From contig JAFLEF010000001.1 in NCBI GenBank assembly GCA_017309115.1, forward strand, positions 1 through 64,000: a stretch of 64,000 nucleotides of DNA. Reading direction: 5' to 3'. How positions within the stretch are numbered: the first letter of the stretch is position 1; each line of letters begins with the position of its first letter. The translations under genes and the position numbers were made by a program. Source of the stretch: Verrucomicrobiota bacterium (GTDB lineage Bacteria > Verrucomicrobiota > Verrucomicrobiia > Limisphaerales > UBA9464). Positions 42,601 to 50,382 of this stretch are shown piece by piece. The notes beneath the pieces are model-generated. The model was not told the DNA's origin. It was given only the letters and a program-made list of their open reading frames with translations, and made no database searches.

Positions 42601-44049
42601 CTAGTGCTGATGCTCGTTCGAGGTTCGGGAAGCGGTTGGGTTGAGGGCCGACGACAACGCGGCAGGGGTTACTCCCGATGCCTGCGAAGGGGTGAAGCCT
42701 CCACCCAGAGCCGTTTGGAGCCGGGTGCGGGCAATCCAGTAGTCGCGGAGCGCCTCGATGGTGGCCTGTTCGGCTTGCTGCTCCCGTTGCTTGGCCAGCA
42801 GCAGGTCGTAGTTGCCCATCTGCATGGCGTTGTACTGAAGCAGGGTCTCGCCCAGCAGTTGCTGGTTCTGCGGGAGAAGGACCTGGTTGGAGTAGATGGC
42901 AATATCCCGTGCGGCCAACAAAGCGTCCCGTGCGGCCCGCACCTCGGAGCGGATGTTTACAGCGAGCGCCTCAAATTGGCGGCGCGCCTGACGGTAACGT
43001 GCGGCCAGCTTGGCAAGTTCCGGCTGACCCTGGTCAAACAGGGGGATTTCCAAGGCGAGCGCCGGTCCCAGAACCCAGGTGCCATCCACGTCACGCTCGG
43101 AACTCACCCCCAGGTCCACGCCGGGCACATAGCGAGTGTTCTGCTTGAGGTTAAAGGCGTAGGCGCTGGCCACGACGTCGTTTCGGGCGGCCATCAAATC
43201 AAATCGTCGAGTGACGGCCGCGGCTTCGACATCCGCCAACGAAAACTCATCCTTCGGCAAGGGCGGCAGTTCATCGGTCGCCTGCCAGACAGTCTGCCGA
43301 CCCCACAGGCCCAGCAGCCGATTCACTTTCTCCCGCTCCGCCCGTGCCTCGGCCTGAACCTTGGCCAGATCGAGGCGCGATTGAGCGAAGGCGAGTTGCT
43401 GGTTCTTCAGCTCGAGACTGTTGATATTGCCCGCCGCAAACTGCCGCTGGGCGACATCGGCTGCGGCCTCGTTGACCTCCACGATGACGGCCAGGCGGTT
43501 CGCGAACTGCTGCAGGGCCTGAAAGGTATAGAATGCCGTCTGCACTTCCTGGTTGAAGTCCAAAACCTGCTGCGCGATGTGGCCACGCGCTTGATCCAGG
43601 TGGCTGGCCGCGATCCTCTTGCGTGCCGGAAGGATCAGCAGATCGAGGAGATTTTGGGTGAGGCCGTAGTCGGAATTGACGACTCCCCGACCATTCATGG
43701 GGGGGCGCCAGTTGGCCGATATCACCGGATTCTGGGCACGTGAGGCCTGTGCCAAATCCGCCTGGGAGACTCCGATCTCTTCAAATTTAGCCTGCAACGA
43801 GCGGTTGTTCAGCAACGCAATCGTGAGGGCGGAGTGGGCGGTCAGATTTGTCCGTAACAGCTCGTCAACCTCCTTCTCCATCTCGGCCGCCGCCGCCTCG
43901 TCACGCATCCAGCGCAGCTGCGTACCCGTCCGTTCGCCGACCGTCTGGTTGACGCTATCAAAGGCGGCCTGCGGATCAGTGGTGGTGCAGCCCATAAATA
44001 CCACCGGCACCGCGACGGCCAGCGCGCAGACTTTGCGGAAGGAATTCAT
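42601..44049 (-). CDS. TolC-family outer-membrane efflux protein (left arm)
   Basis: 482 residues, starting at the ATG that overlaps the preceding lipoprotein stop as ATGA; the longer frame upstream is spurious. A lipobox-like signal (VVFMGCTTT) is followed by two OEP repeats with long helices (ALTIALLNNRSLQAKFEEIG, SLELKNQQLAFAQSRLDLAK). It would form the outer-membrane channel of a metal pump. No inner-membrane partner is encoded in this arm, so it may use the right-arm pump. Confidence 0.85.
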   Translation of the reverse strand: MNSFRKVCALAVAVPVVFMGCTTTDPQAAFDSVNQTVGERTGTQLRWMRDEAAAAEMEKEVDELLRTNLTAHSALTIALLNNRSLQAKFEEIGVSQADLAQASRAQNPVISANWRPPMNGRGVVNSDYGLTQNLLDLLILPARKRIAASHLDQARGHIAQQVLDFNQEVQTAFYTFQALQQFANRLAVIVEVNEAAADVAQRQFAAGNINSLELKNQQLAFAQSRLDLAKVQAEARAEREKVNRLLGLWGRQTVWQATDELPPLPKDEFSLADVEAAAVTRRFDLMAARNDVVASAYAFNLKQNTRYVPGVDLGVSSERDVDGTWVLGPALALEIPLFDQGQPELAKLAARYRQARRQFEALAVNIRSEVRAARDALLAARDIAIYSNQVLLPQNQQLLGETLLQYNAMQMGNYDLLLAKQREQQAEQATIEALRDYWIARTRLQTALGGGFTPSQASGVTPAALSSALNPTASRTSNEHQH

Positions 44050-44285
44050 GGCCGGACGGGATGCTGTTGGTGTCCGGGTTCTGGACCGGAGGGCGCGGTT
44101 GGCGCTGCGAGATTGGTTGAGCTGAGCAGACCGGTCTCGAACGGCGGAATCGGGGACGCGGCCGCGCGCGGGTTCGCGGGATGCGTGGGACCAGCGTCCG
44201 GCACGACCGGGGCACCCACGCACCCGGCGAGCAACAAACCCACGATCAGAGTCAAGGCGATGCGGAAATGTAAAGAGGGGGACAT
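44046..44285 (-). CDS. Small lipoprotein
   Basis: 79 residues. The signal (LTLIVGLLLAGC) ends in a lipobox, and the mature part is Pro/Ala/Thr-rich and low complexity (PGHQQHPVRP tail). It is translationally coupled to the TolC-type gene (ATGA). Its role is unknown. Confidence 0.55.
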   Translation of the reverse strand: MSPSLHFRIALTLIVGLLLAGCVGAPVVPDAGPTHPANPRAAASPIPPFETGLLSSTNLAAPTAPSGPEPGHQQHPVRP

Positions 44286-44484
44286 TCGAATTCGTTAATT
44301 CGGCGGCCGAATCGCGGTCGGAGACGGGGAGACACAAGCGGCCTGTAAGCGGCTCCAATCCGCGACCCAGCCACCTTCAAGGTTTACGAGCTGGAAGCGG
44401 GAGGTGTGGAGACCGGTGGTACGCCCCACACGGAACGCGCAACACGCACGTTTTCTCCGAAGGGGAACAGCGGGAACCAACCGG

Positions 44485-44913
44485 TCAAGCCAGCACGGGC
44501 GGAGCAAGGCTCCGAAGTGCCGCACCGAGGCACACCTCGGGCCGGAACACGAAATCCGCGCGCGGAAGCACACGAACATAGTGAGCCAGTGGGGAGAATA
44601 GGTTCGTCGCGGGCAGAGCGAGGACGAAATCAGGCTGGCTTGGCCTGAGAACTTCCGGCGCGAAGTCGGCCATGACCGCTTTAGCCTCCAGCTTCACAGT
44701 CTTCAGGCCGCTACACGGGAAAAAACTACTGTCGGCACCCTTTTTCGCCGCATCCGGTGCTTTCTTCGCACAGCATCCACCGCCGTCGCTCTTGGCGAGG
44801 ACGAGCGCCGCGCAGTGATGGACACACAGAGTCTGCGCCGTGAGCCACACGGACAACCAAGCCACCGCGAAAACGCGGCCAGCAAGAGAAAGTCTGAGAG
44901 CGGCTATCTTCAT
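44485..44913 (-). CDS. Exported or membrane Cys-rich protein, paralogue of the right-arm 147-residue protein
   Basis: 142 residues from the ATG of MKIAALRLSLAG. An N-terminal helix (VFAVAWLSVWLTAQTLCVHHC) is followed by GGCCAKK. The C-terminus reads PEVCLGAALRSLAPPVL, matching PEVCLGPAFRCLAPPFL in the right arm, where the gene sits next to the sigma factor. No family is known. The conserved C..HxC and PEVCLG suggest metal contact. The much longer frame upstream is non-coding filler. Confidence 0.6.
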   Translation of the reverse strand: MKIAALRLSLAGRVFAVAWLSVWLTAQTLCVHHCAALVLAKSDGGGCCAKKAPDAAKKGADSSFFPCSGLKTVKLEAKAVMADFAPEVLRPSQPDFVLALPATNLFSPLAHYVRVLPRADFVFRPEVCLGAALRSLAPPVLA

Positions 44914-45172
44914 GCAATTGGCGGTGAAGGAATCGGCCTTCGGCTGCTCGTAGTCAAGCGACAAGCTGACCATGCATCGGTTGAATCGGTTGAAGACAAG
45001 TTCGGCTTTAATAAAACTGTGCGACGGCGAACCGGTGGCCGCTTCTGCCCACGTTGGCGCGGATTGGTCAGTCGCGAACCGCTGTTGAACTGTGATGGCT
45101 AGCGCAAGTCCGTGACAATCGCCTATTCTCATTGGCACACAGTTGTGGCATATTCTCTGCATCGAAGTTCGC

Positions 45173-46024
45173 GTGCGCTGGCTGTTCTGTGCTGCTCTTG
45201 TTTTCGCTGCCCGCCTGTCACAGGCGGAGACGGGGCTTTCCTCTGCGAGTGAGCTTCTCATGCAGTTCCGTGAAGGACTGCTTTGGGTGGAAATCAGCGT
45301 TCCGCAGAGCAAGGAATGTTTGCACTTTCTGGTGGATTCCGGCGCAAGTGTCAGCGTGCTGAACTTGAGCACCGCGAAGCGACTCGGGCTTCGCCTTGGC
45401 CCGAAGGTGGATGTAACGGCTGTGGCATCCAAACTGACGGGACACTGGCCGGTGAAGCTGACAGCCAAGGCGAATCAGGTTCAGCTACCGGACGAATTCC
45501 TCGCACTTGACCTCGGCAAGTTGTCCAGTGCGTGCAGCCGTTCGGTGGACGGATTGCTGGGAGCGGATTTCTTTCGCGAGCGCATCGTTCAAATTGATTA
45601 CTCGGCGCAGAGAATTCGGGTGCTTGCCGCGTCGCCGCCGGACGCCGGCACAAACTCCGTTCCGCTGGAAGCCCGCCCGTCCGGTTTTCGCGTGGCGGTG
45701 AACGTCAATGGAGGCAAGAGCCAGTGGGTGCGGGTGGACACCGGCTGCGCGACGGCCTTCCAGTGGGTAACCTCGAAGGAGTTGCCCGAACGCTGCACGA
45801 CCAAGCTGGCGGTGGGCCTGACGGAGCTTTCCATTCCACAGACGATGACCGGCCTTCGCATCGGACCTATCACCCTCGACACCGTGCCGACCGGGTTCCA
45901 TCGCAAGGCCATCTTCCCCGACGAATCGGGCCTGCTCGGCAACGGCCTGCTGGCGCATTTCGGCGTGGTGACGATAGACGCCAGGGCCGGTCGCTTGATC
46001 CTCGGTCGCGGGCCGGCGGAGTAG
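45173..46024 (+). CDS. Retropepsin-like aspartic protease, two half-domains
   Basis: About 283 residues. With the GTG start the protein opens with a clean signal peptide (RWLFCAALVFAARLSQA); an upstream TTG is also possible. Two aspartyl motifs are present: FLVDSGASVSVLN and RVDTGCATAF. Each is followed by a G(L/N)xGADF/LGNGLL-type flap block, so it resembles a single-chain pepsin with two lobes. It faces the periplasm. It is divergent from the 142-residue gene across a 260-base interval and may process an exported metal protein, which is inferred. Confidence 0.72.
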   Translation: MRWLFCAALVFAARLSQAETGLSSASELLMQFREGLLWVEISVPQSKECLHFLVDSGASVSVLNLSTAKRLGLRLGPKVDVTAVASKLTGHWPVKLTAKANQVQLPDEFLALDLGKLSSACSRSVDGLLGADFFRERIVQIDYSAQRIRVLAASPPDAGTNSVPLEARPSGFRVAVNVNGGKSQWVRVDTGCATAFQWVTSKELPERCTTKLAVGLTELSIPQTMTGLRIGPITLDTVPTGFHRKAIFPDESGLLGNGLLAHFGVVTIDARAGRLILGRGPAE

Positions 46025-46049
46025 TCCTTCCGTCCCTTCGGTTTCCCGT

Positions 46050-46066
46050 TCCCCATCTTTTGGGGA
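46050..46066 (+). terminator. Possible hairpin after the protease gene
   Basis: TCCCCA-tcttt-TGGGGA stem-loop 26 bases after the stop codon. No U-tract follows, so it is at best a weak terminator. Confidence 0.3.
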
Positions 46067-46191
46067 GCCGCATTTGCGCCCGTCCTTTCCTCCCTTTGAC
46101 GCAGAATCCGTGAGGGCTTCCCCGTCCTGCGGCGTATGCAAGGATGTGGACAAAGCGGCGAAGAGCCGCACAACGAAGAAAGATGAACGAT

Positions 46192-46530
46192 ATGAAAACA
46201 GGTCTCCTCCTCGCCGCCACCGTGGCAGTTTTCGCTGCCGTAACCACCGCTTCCGCCACCGAGCCGCTGCATTCCCCCAAAGGCAAGGCGCTCGCGGATT
46301 CCCTGCGGACAGTTCCCGGCAGCACCACTGACATGATTGACCGTTTGGTGTTGCCCGGATCGCCGAAAGGCCGCGACCTGGTGTATTCGCTGCGCAAAAT
46401 TCCCAACACTGGCCAAAGCGTCGATCTAGCCCACGGCCCGCGTCCCACGATGTCGCCCAAAGACCCGGGCTTTGAAACGGCCCTCCGCGAACTCCGTGCG
46501 AAGGAGTTCTATGTCGCCCCGCTCAAATGA
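46192..46530 (+). CDS. Small exported protein with two SPKG repeats
   Basis: 112 residues from the ATG of MKTGLLLAATVAVFAA (signal peptide, cleavage after ASA). The mature part contains HSPKGKALADSLRTVPG and, about 35 residues on, GSPKGRDLVYSLRKIPN, an internal repeat, then TMSPKDPGFE. The function is unknown. It lies 75 bases ahead of the anti-sigma gene of the right arm and may be controlled by it. Confidence 0.6.
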   Translation: MKTGLLLAATVAVFAAVTTASATEPLHSPKGKALADSLRTVPGSTTDMIDRLVLPGSPKGRDLVYSLRKIPNTGQSVDLAHGPRPTMSPKDPGFETALRELRAKEFYVAPLK

Positions 46531-46605
46531 GTATGCGGCCTGATGTTTAATCCGATAGTATCACGGGCGCCCGCAAAGTCCGCCGCCCTAACAAAGTAGA
46601 AGCCT

Positions 46606-46956
46606 ATGAAGACTGACAATTCCATCGAGAACGATGCTTCGCTCCGCTCTCTGTTGAAGGAGTGGAAATCGGAGGCGTCGCTGCCCCCGCGCTTTCAGGA
46701 GCAGGTCTGGCGTCGCATCGAGCGCGCCGAATCCACACCAGCCCCGACCGTCACGCTCGCCCATCTCTTCGCGAACTGGCTTGCGACCAAGCTGCCACGT
46801 CCGGCGCTCGCAACTGCTTATTTGGGCGGACTGCTCATCATTGGAGCAAGCGCGGGCTGGAGTCAGGCACGGCAGGAAACGGCGCGCGTCACCGGCGAAC
46901 TGAGCGCACGCTACGCGCACGCAGTTGATCCCTACCAAACCATGCCGCAGCCATGA
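46606..46956 (+). CDS. Membrane anti-sigma factor, CnrY-like (right arm)
   Basis: 116 residues, paralogous to the left-arm gene by the LPPRFQEQVWRRIER block and a membrane helix (ALATAYLGGLLIIGASAGW). First gene of a module identical in order to the left arm. It should hold the sigma factor inactive at the membrane. Overlaps the sensor gene by 4 bases (ATGA). Confidence 0.7.
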   Translation: MKTDNSIENDASLRSLLKEWKSEASLPPRFQEQVWRRIERAESTPAPTVTLAHLFANWLATKLPRPALATAYLGGLLIIGASAGWSQARQETARVTGELSARYAHAVDPYQTMPQP

Positions 46957-47453
46957 AGCGCGGACTCCTGATTCTGGCACTAGGCGTGGTGGGCGCGGTC
47001 GCCGCCTACTGTTGCGTTTATTTGATGGGCACGGCCAAGCCGCGAGCGATGATGCAAAGCCCCCAGCCGGAACTCGCGTGGCTCAAGCACGAGTTCAGTC
47101 TGGGCGAGGCGGATTTCCAACGGATCTCCCAGCTTCATGCCGGTTATCTGCCGCAGTGCATAGAGCGTTGCCGACGGATTGAGCAACTAAACGACACCTT
47201 TTCCAACGTGCTCGCCTCGGCCACGCAAGTCACGCCGGAGATTGAGAAGCTGTTGGGCGAACGCGCTCAGATACGGGCCACCTGCCAGTCGGAAATGCTC
47301 AAGCATTTCTTCGAAGTCAGCCGCACTATGCCGCCGGAGCAAGGGAAACGTTACCTTGCGTGGGCGAACGATAACACCTGCCTGCGCGAACAGGCGATGA
47401 ACCACGGCGACGAAAACCACACCGAGACGACGACTCCCGCCCGCCATCCATAG
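46953..47453 (+). CDS. Periplasmic metal sensor, CnrX-like (right arm)
   Basis: 166 residues. An N-terminal membrane helix (LLILALGVVGAVAAYCCVYLM) precedes the helical sensor domain, with LHAGYLPQCIERC (His, two Cys as in the left copy) and MLKHFFEVSRTM. The C-terminal tail is His/Thr-rich (NHGDENHTETTTPARHP), unlike the left copy, and may add metal ligands. It is followed by the sigma factor 7 bases later. Confidence 0.75.
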   Translation: MKRGLLILALGVVGAVAAYCCVYLMGTAKPRAMMQSPQPELAWLKHEFSLGEADFQRISQLHAGYLPQCIERCRRIEQLNDTFSNVLASATQVTPEIEKLLGERAQIRATCQSEMLKHFFEVSRTMPPEQGKRYLAWANDNTCLREQAMNHGDENHTETTTPARHP

Positions 47454-47460
47454 CTCCTGC

Positions 47461-48054
47461 ATGAACACGCCCACCACGGACGAACTGGACGTGCAGGACA
47501 TGCGACGCCTCGCGCAAGGGCACGAGGCGGCCTTGAACGACTTGATGGAGCGCCACGCCGGAAAATTGGTTCACTACCTCGTCCGCTGCCTGCAAAACGA
47601 CGACGATGCGGCGGACGCCGCCCAGGAGACGTTCGTCAAAGTTTACCAGCACCGTGCCCGGTTCGATTTCGACCAAAAATTTTCAACCTGGCTCTACGCC
47701 ATCGCGGCGAATCTGGTGAAGGACCGCTACCGCTGGCGCTCGCGTCATCCGCAGGTCTCACTCGACGCGGATAACGACGCGACCGGCAACAATTTCCGCG
47801 ACTCCTTGCCAGGCAGCGGCCCGTTGCCCAATGAACTTGTCCAAGTGGAAGAACGGGCCAAGGCGGTGCGCGTGGCTGTGGCCGCGCTGCCGGATGAACT
47901 GCGCCAGCCGCTCATTCTCTCTGAATACGAGGAACGCTCGCACGCGGAGATCGGCGCTATCCTTGGCTGCTCGGCGAAGGCTGTGGAGACGCGGATTTAC
48001 CGCGCCCGGCAGCAACTGCGTGCCGGCTTAAGCGGACTGCTGGAGACGGCGTGA
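47461..48054 (+). CDS. ECF sigma factor, CnrH-like (right arm)
   Basis: 197 residues with the two ECF regions: LVHYLVRCLQNDDDAADAAQ and FSTWLYAIAANLVKDRYRW (region 2), and LPDELRQPLILSEYEERSH, ETRIYRARQQL (region 4). Same gene order and length as the left copy, with a divergent N-terminus (MNTPTTDELDVQDM). It likely drives the right-arm efflux genes, and possibly the left arm too. Confidence 0.85.
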   Translation: MNTPTTDELDVQDMRRLAQGHEAALNDLMERHAGKLVHYLVRCLQNDDDAADAAQETFVKVYQHRARFDFDQKFSTWLYAIAANLVKDRYRWRSRHPQVSLDADNDATGNNFRDSLPGSGPLPNELVQVEERAKAVRVAVAALPDELRQPLILSEYEERSHAEIGAILGCSAKAVETRIYRARQQLRAGLSGLLETA

Positions 48055-48070
48055 AACTCCCATTTCCAAT

Positions 48071-48119
48071 GCCGCCCGAAAATTTTTTAAGAACTTTGAG
48101 GGGTTCGGCGTCGGGCGGC
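48071..48119. promoter_or_regulatory. Spaced inverted repeat GCCGCCCGA ... TCGGGCGGC
   Basis: Nine-base perfect arms separated by 31 bases that include a T-run. It lies just after the sigma-factor stop and before the 147-residue gene. It may be a transcription hairpin or a binding site; I cannot decide. Confidence 0.3.
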
Positions 48120-48186
48120 GTAGTCCCTCTTGTGCCCGAATACCTCGTGTTGCGGTTGTCGGGGGAAATTTGATTAAAGTCGTCTT

Positions 48187-48630
48187 ATGCATTGGCGTCA
48201 AAGAACCTTGAGTCCGTGGCTCCGCTTGTTGGCGGGGTTCGCGCTTTTGGTTTTTGTCGCGGCGCAGACGTTGTGCTTCATCCACTGTCACTTTGGCGGT
48301 GGGCACGGCAACAGTGACGCCCAGCCTTCCTGCCACGGTTCTGCCCAGGCCAAGGCCGGTCACGATGACCACGACACGCCCGCGCCGGCACCGACCACGA
48401 CTTGTTCGACACTGAAGACGATGCTGGCTGGGGCGGACGCTCCCACGGTCATAGTGCCGCAGTATCACCCGCTTTACTTGCCGTCTCCGGCTTTCCTAGC
48501 GCTGGACGCAACCGAAGCACAGCCGAAAGCCGCCTTCTTCCGCCAGAGCTGGACCCGCGATTGGGCCTTCACGCCCGAAGTGTGCCTTGGTCCGGCCTTC
48601 CGCTGCCTCGCCCCTCCCTTCCTCGGCTAA
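48187..48630 (+). CDS. Cys/His-rich exported or membrane protein, paralogue of the left-arm 142-residue protein
   Basis: 147 residues. A hydrophobic N-terminus (LLAGFALLVFVAAQTLCFIHC) is followed by a His/Asp-rich segment (FGGGHGNSD, AKAGHDDHD), a Cys (TTTCSTLK) and the PEVCLGPAFRCLAPPFL end. It shares the C..IHC and PEVCLG features with the left-arm protein. Probably a copper-binding periplasmic or membrane-anchored protein under the sigma factor just upstream. Confidence 0.6.
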   Translation: MHWRQRTLSPWLRLLAGFALLVFVAAQTLCFIHCHFGGGHGNSDAQPSCHGSAQAKAGHDDHDTPAPAPTTTCSTLKTMLAGADAPTVIVPQYHPLYLPSPAFLALDATEAQPKAAFFRQSWTRDWAFTPEVCLGPAFRCLAPPFLG

Positions 48631-48882
48631 GTTGATTCGAGCCTGCGCCCACGCGCGTGCCTGATCAATTCCTCCGCCCGTTCCGTGCCGTTGATCGCCA
48701 CGGAGAACCCCTGTCCGCTTTGTTGCCGTAACGAATACCAATTATGAAAACTTTGTCCGCCGTGTCGCTCGCCGTCCCACTAAATGCGGGACGCCTAAGG
48801 CGCTTGAGGAAGGAGCCGCGCACGCCGATCTCAGGAGCGACGTGACCGCGCGAGTCAAAGTTCAATAACCCCAACAACGACG

Positions 48883-49089
48883 ATGAAAACAAAATGGACA
48901 CTGACGGCCCTGATGGCGCTGACGCTTGGCGTCGCCGCATTGGGTGTGACCGGATGCAGCAATTCCGGCGATGACCGCACCGGCCACACGCACCGATATA
49001 CCTGCCCGATGAAGGAGCATTCCGACGTGGTTCAGGACAGACCCGGCAACTGCCCGAAGTGCGGGATGAAACTCGTTGAGAAAGAATAG
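48883..49089 (+). CDS. Lipoprotein with heavy-metal-binding domain
   Basis: 68 residues. A lipobox signal (LGVAALGVTGC) precedes the HMBD, which reads YTCPMKEHSDVVQDRPGNCP followed by KCGMKL. This CPM...PGxCPxCGM motif binds Cu/Ag in CusB and CopA-type proteins. It directly precedes the CusC-like gene and is probably a membrane-bound metallochaperone. Confidence 0.8.
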   Translation: MKTKWTLTALMALTLGVAALGVTGCSNSGDDRTGHTHRYTCPMKEHSDVVQDRPGNCPKCGMKLVEKE

Positions 49090-49093
49090 CGCC

Positions 49094-50374
49094 ATGACTC
49101 TCCGCCCGTTTATCCGCACTATTCCTGCAAGGGTCGTTGCCGTTCTCACGGCAGCAGGCGCTCTCGCGCTTTCCGGTCACGCGCAGACGCCTCGTCTGCT
49201 GGACGCCGCCTACCTGGATACCCTGCGCGGTGAAGTCCGTACCAACCATCCTTCGGTCGCCGCCGCCCAGGCGCGAGTGCTGGCCGCCGAGGCGGGTATC
49301 CGAGCCGTCCGACTGTGGGAGGACCCCGCAGCAATCGCGGGTGTGATGGCGGCCAATCGCGAACTGCGCAAGGACGACGGCGATCTAATATTTGGAGTCG
49401 AGCAGATGCTGCCTCGGCCCAAGCTTTACGACGCACGCAAGGCAAGGGCCTCGGCGGAGCGTGCTGTCCTTGAGGCGGAAACCCGTTCGGTCACGTTGAC
49501 CCTGGAAACACTCGTCAGCCAGTCCGCGATTGAACTCGCGCTTATCGACGAAATGCTCGCCATTCAGAAGAGCCAGCTGCTCTGGCTGGAAAGCACGGCA
49601 GCCAACGCAATTGAAAAACTTAAGGACCCTCTGGCCAATGCTTCAGAACCCCTCCGCATCGAAAGTGAATTAGCCCAAGAGCGCCAAAAGATTGATTCCG
49701 CACAACTCCGGCGCGCGCGCTTGGTTGGGCAGCTCAACATTCTGCTCGGTCGCAATACGGACGCCGCCTGGCCGGTGTTGCGCCTTCCGGATTCCGTGTC
49801 GCTCACACCGATGCTTCCGGAAGAACTGTCCCGAATCTATCAGGCTAATCCGATGCTTCAGGCGTTGCTCAATACGGCCGAAGCGGCGAAGTCCGATATC
49901 GAAGTCGCCCGGCGCGAACGCAGTCCGATCTTTTCATTTGGGGTTGAGTCCAGTGTCTATTCGGCCGGTGGATTCCGTCAGGCCACACTGGGCGCGAAAA
50001 TGACGCTCCCCTGGTTCAACGACTCCGTTTACCGTGCGAACACTGAGCGTGCCCGACAGCAGCAGGCCGCGGCGGAAAAGGAGGCCGAGGCGCTTGGAAG
50101 GCGTCTAAGAGGCGAAGTGGTCGCGGCGCACACCGAAGCGGAGACTTCCGCAAGACAGGCAAAAACCTTCTCCGAGGAAATCATTACGCGCGCCGGAAAG
50201 GCGGCCGAGTCCACACAGAACGCGTGGATTAGCTCGCGGGCCAGCATTCTCGAAGTCTTGGACGCCCGTCGTCTTCTACTCAATGCGCAACTGGAGGAGC
50301 GCCGCTTTGTCGCAGCCCATCGCGCCGCCCTCGAAGTGCTGCGCTCGATTGTTCCGCCCTCAACGTTTCCCTGA
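49094..50374 (+). CDS. CusC-like TolC-family efflux protein
   Basis: 426 residues from MTLRPFIRT, chosen because it follows the upstream stop by 4 bases. It has a signal peptide and OEP repeats with long helices (VRTNHPSVAAAQARVLAAEA, ERARQQQAAAEKEAEALGRR). It is the outer-membrane channel of the tripartite pump, with the adaptor gene 8 bases after it. Confidence 0.85.
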   Translation: MTLRPFIRTIPARVVAVLTAAGALALSGHAQTPRLLDAAYLDTLRGEVRTNHPSVAAAQARVLAAEAGIRAVRLWEDPAAIAGVMAANRELRKDDGDLIFGVEQMLPRPKLYDARKARASAERAVLEAETRSVTLTLETLVSQSAIELALIDEMLAIQKSQLLWLESTAANAIEKLKDPLANASEPLRIESELAQERQKIDSAQLRRARLVGQLNILLGRNTDAAWPVLRLPDSVSLTPMLPEELSRIYQANPMLQALLNTAEAAKSDIEVARRERSPIFSFGVESSVYSAGGFRQATLGAKMTLPWFNDSVYRANTERARQQQAAAEKEAEALGRRLRGEVVAAHTEAETSARQAKTFSEEIITRAGKAAESTQNAWISSRASILEVLDARRLLLNAQLEERRFVAAHRAALEVLRSIVPPSTFP

Positions 50375-50382
50375 AGCATTTC

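Noticed and set aside
41539-43743. Long plus-strand frame (734 codons) opposite the left-arm oxidase and channel genes
   Set aside because: It is antisense to two well-supported genes with clear motifs; the predicted residues are His/Arg/Gly-rich filler with no domain.
44914-45468. N-terminal extension of the 142-residue protein to a 327-residue frame
   Set aside because: The extension lies antisense to the protease gene, and its residues are Ser/Arg-rich filler; the internal ATG gives a proper hydrophobic start.
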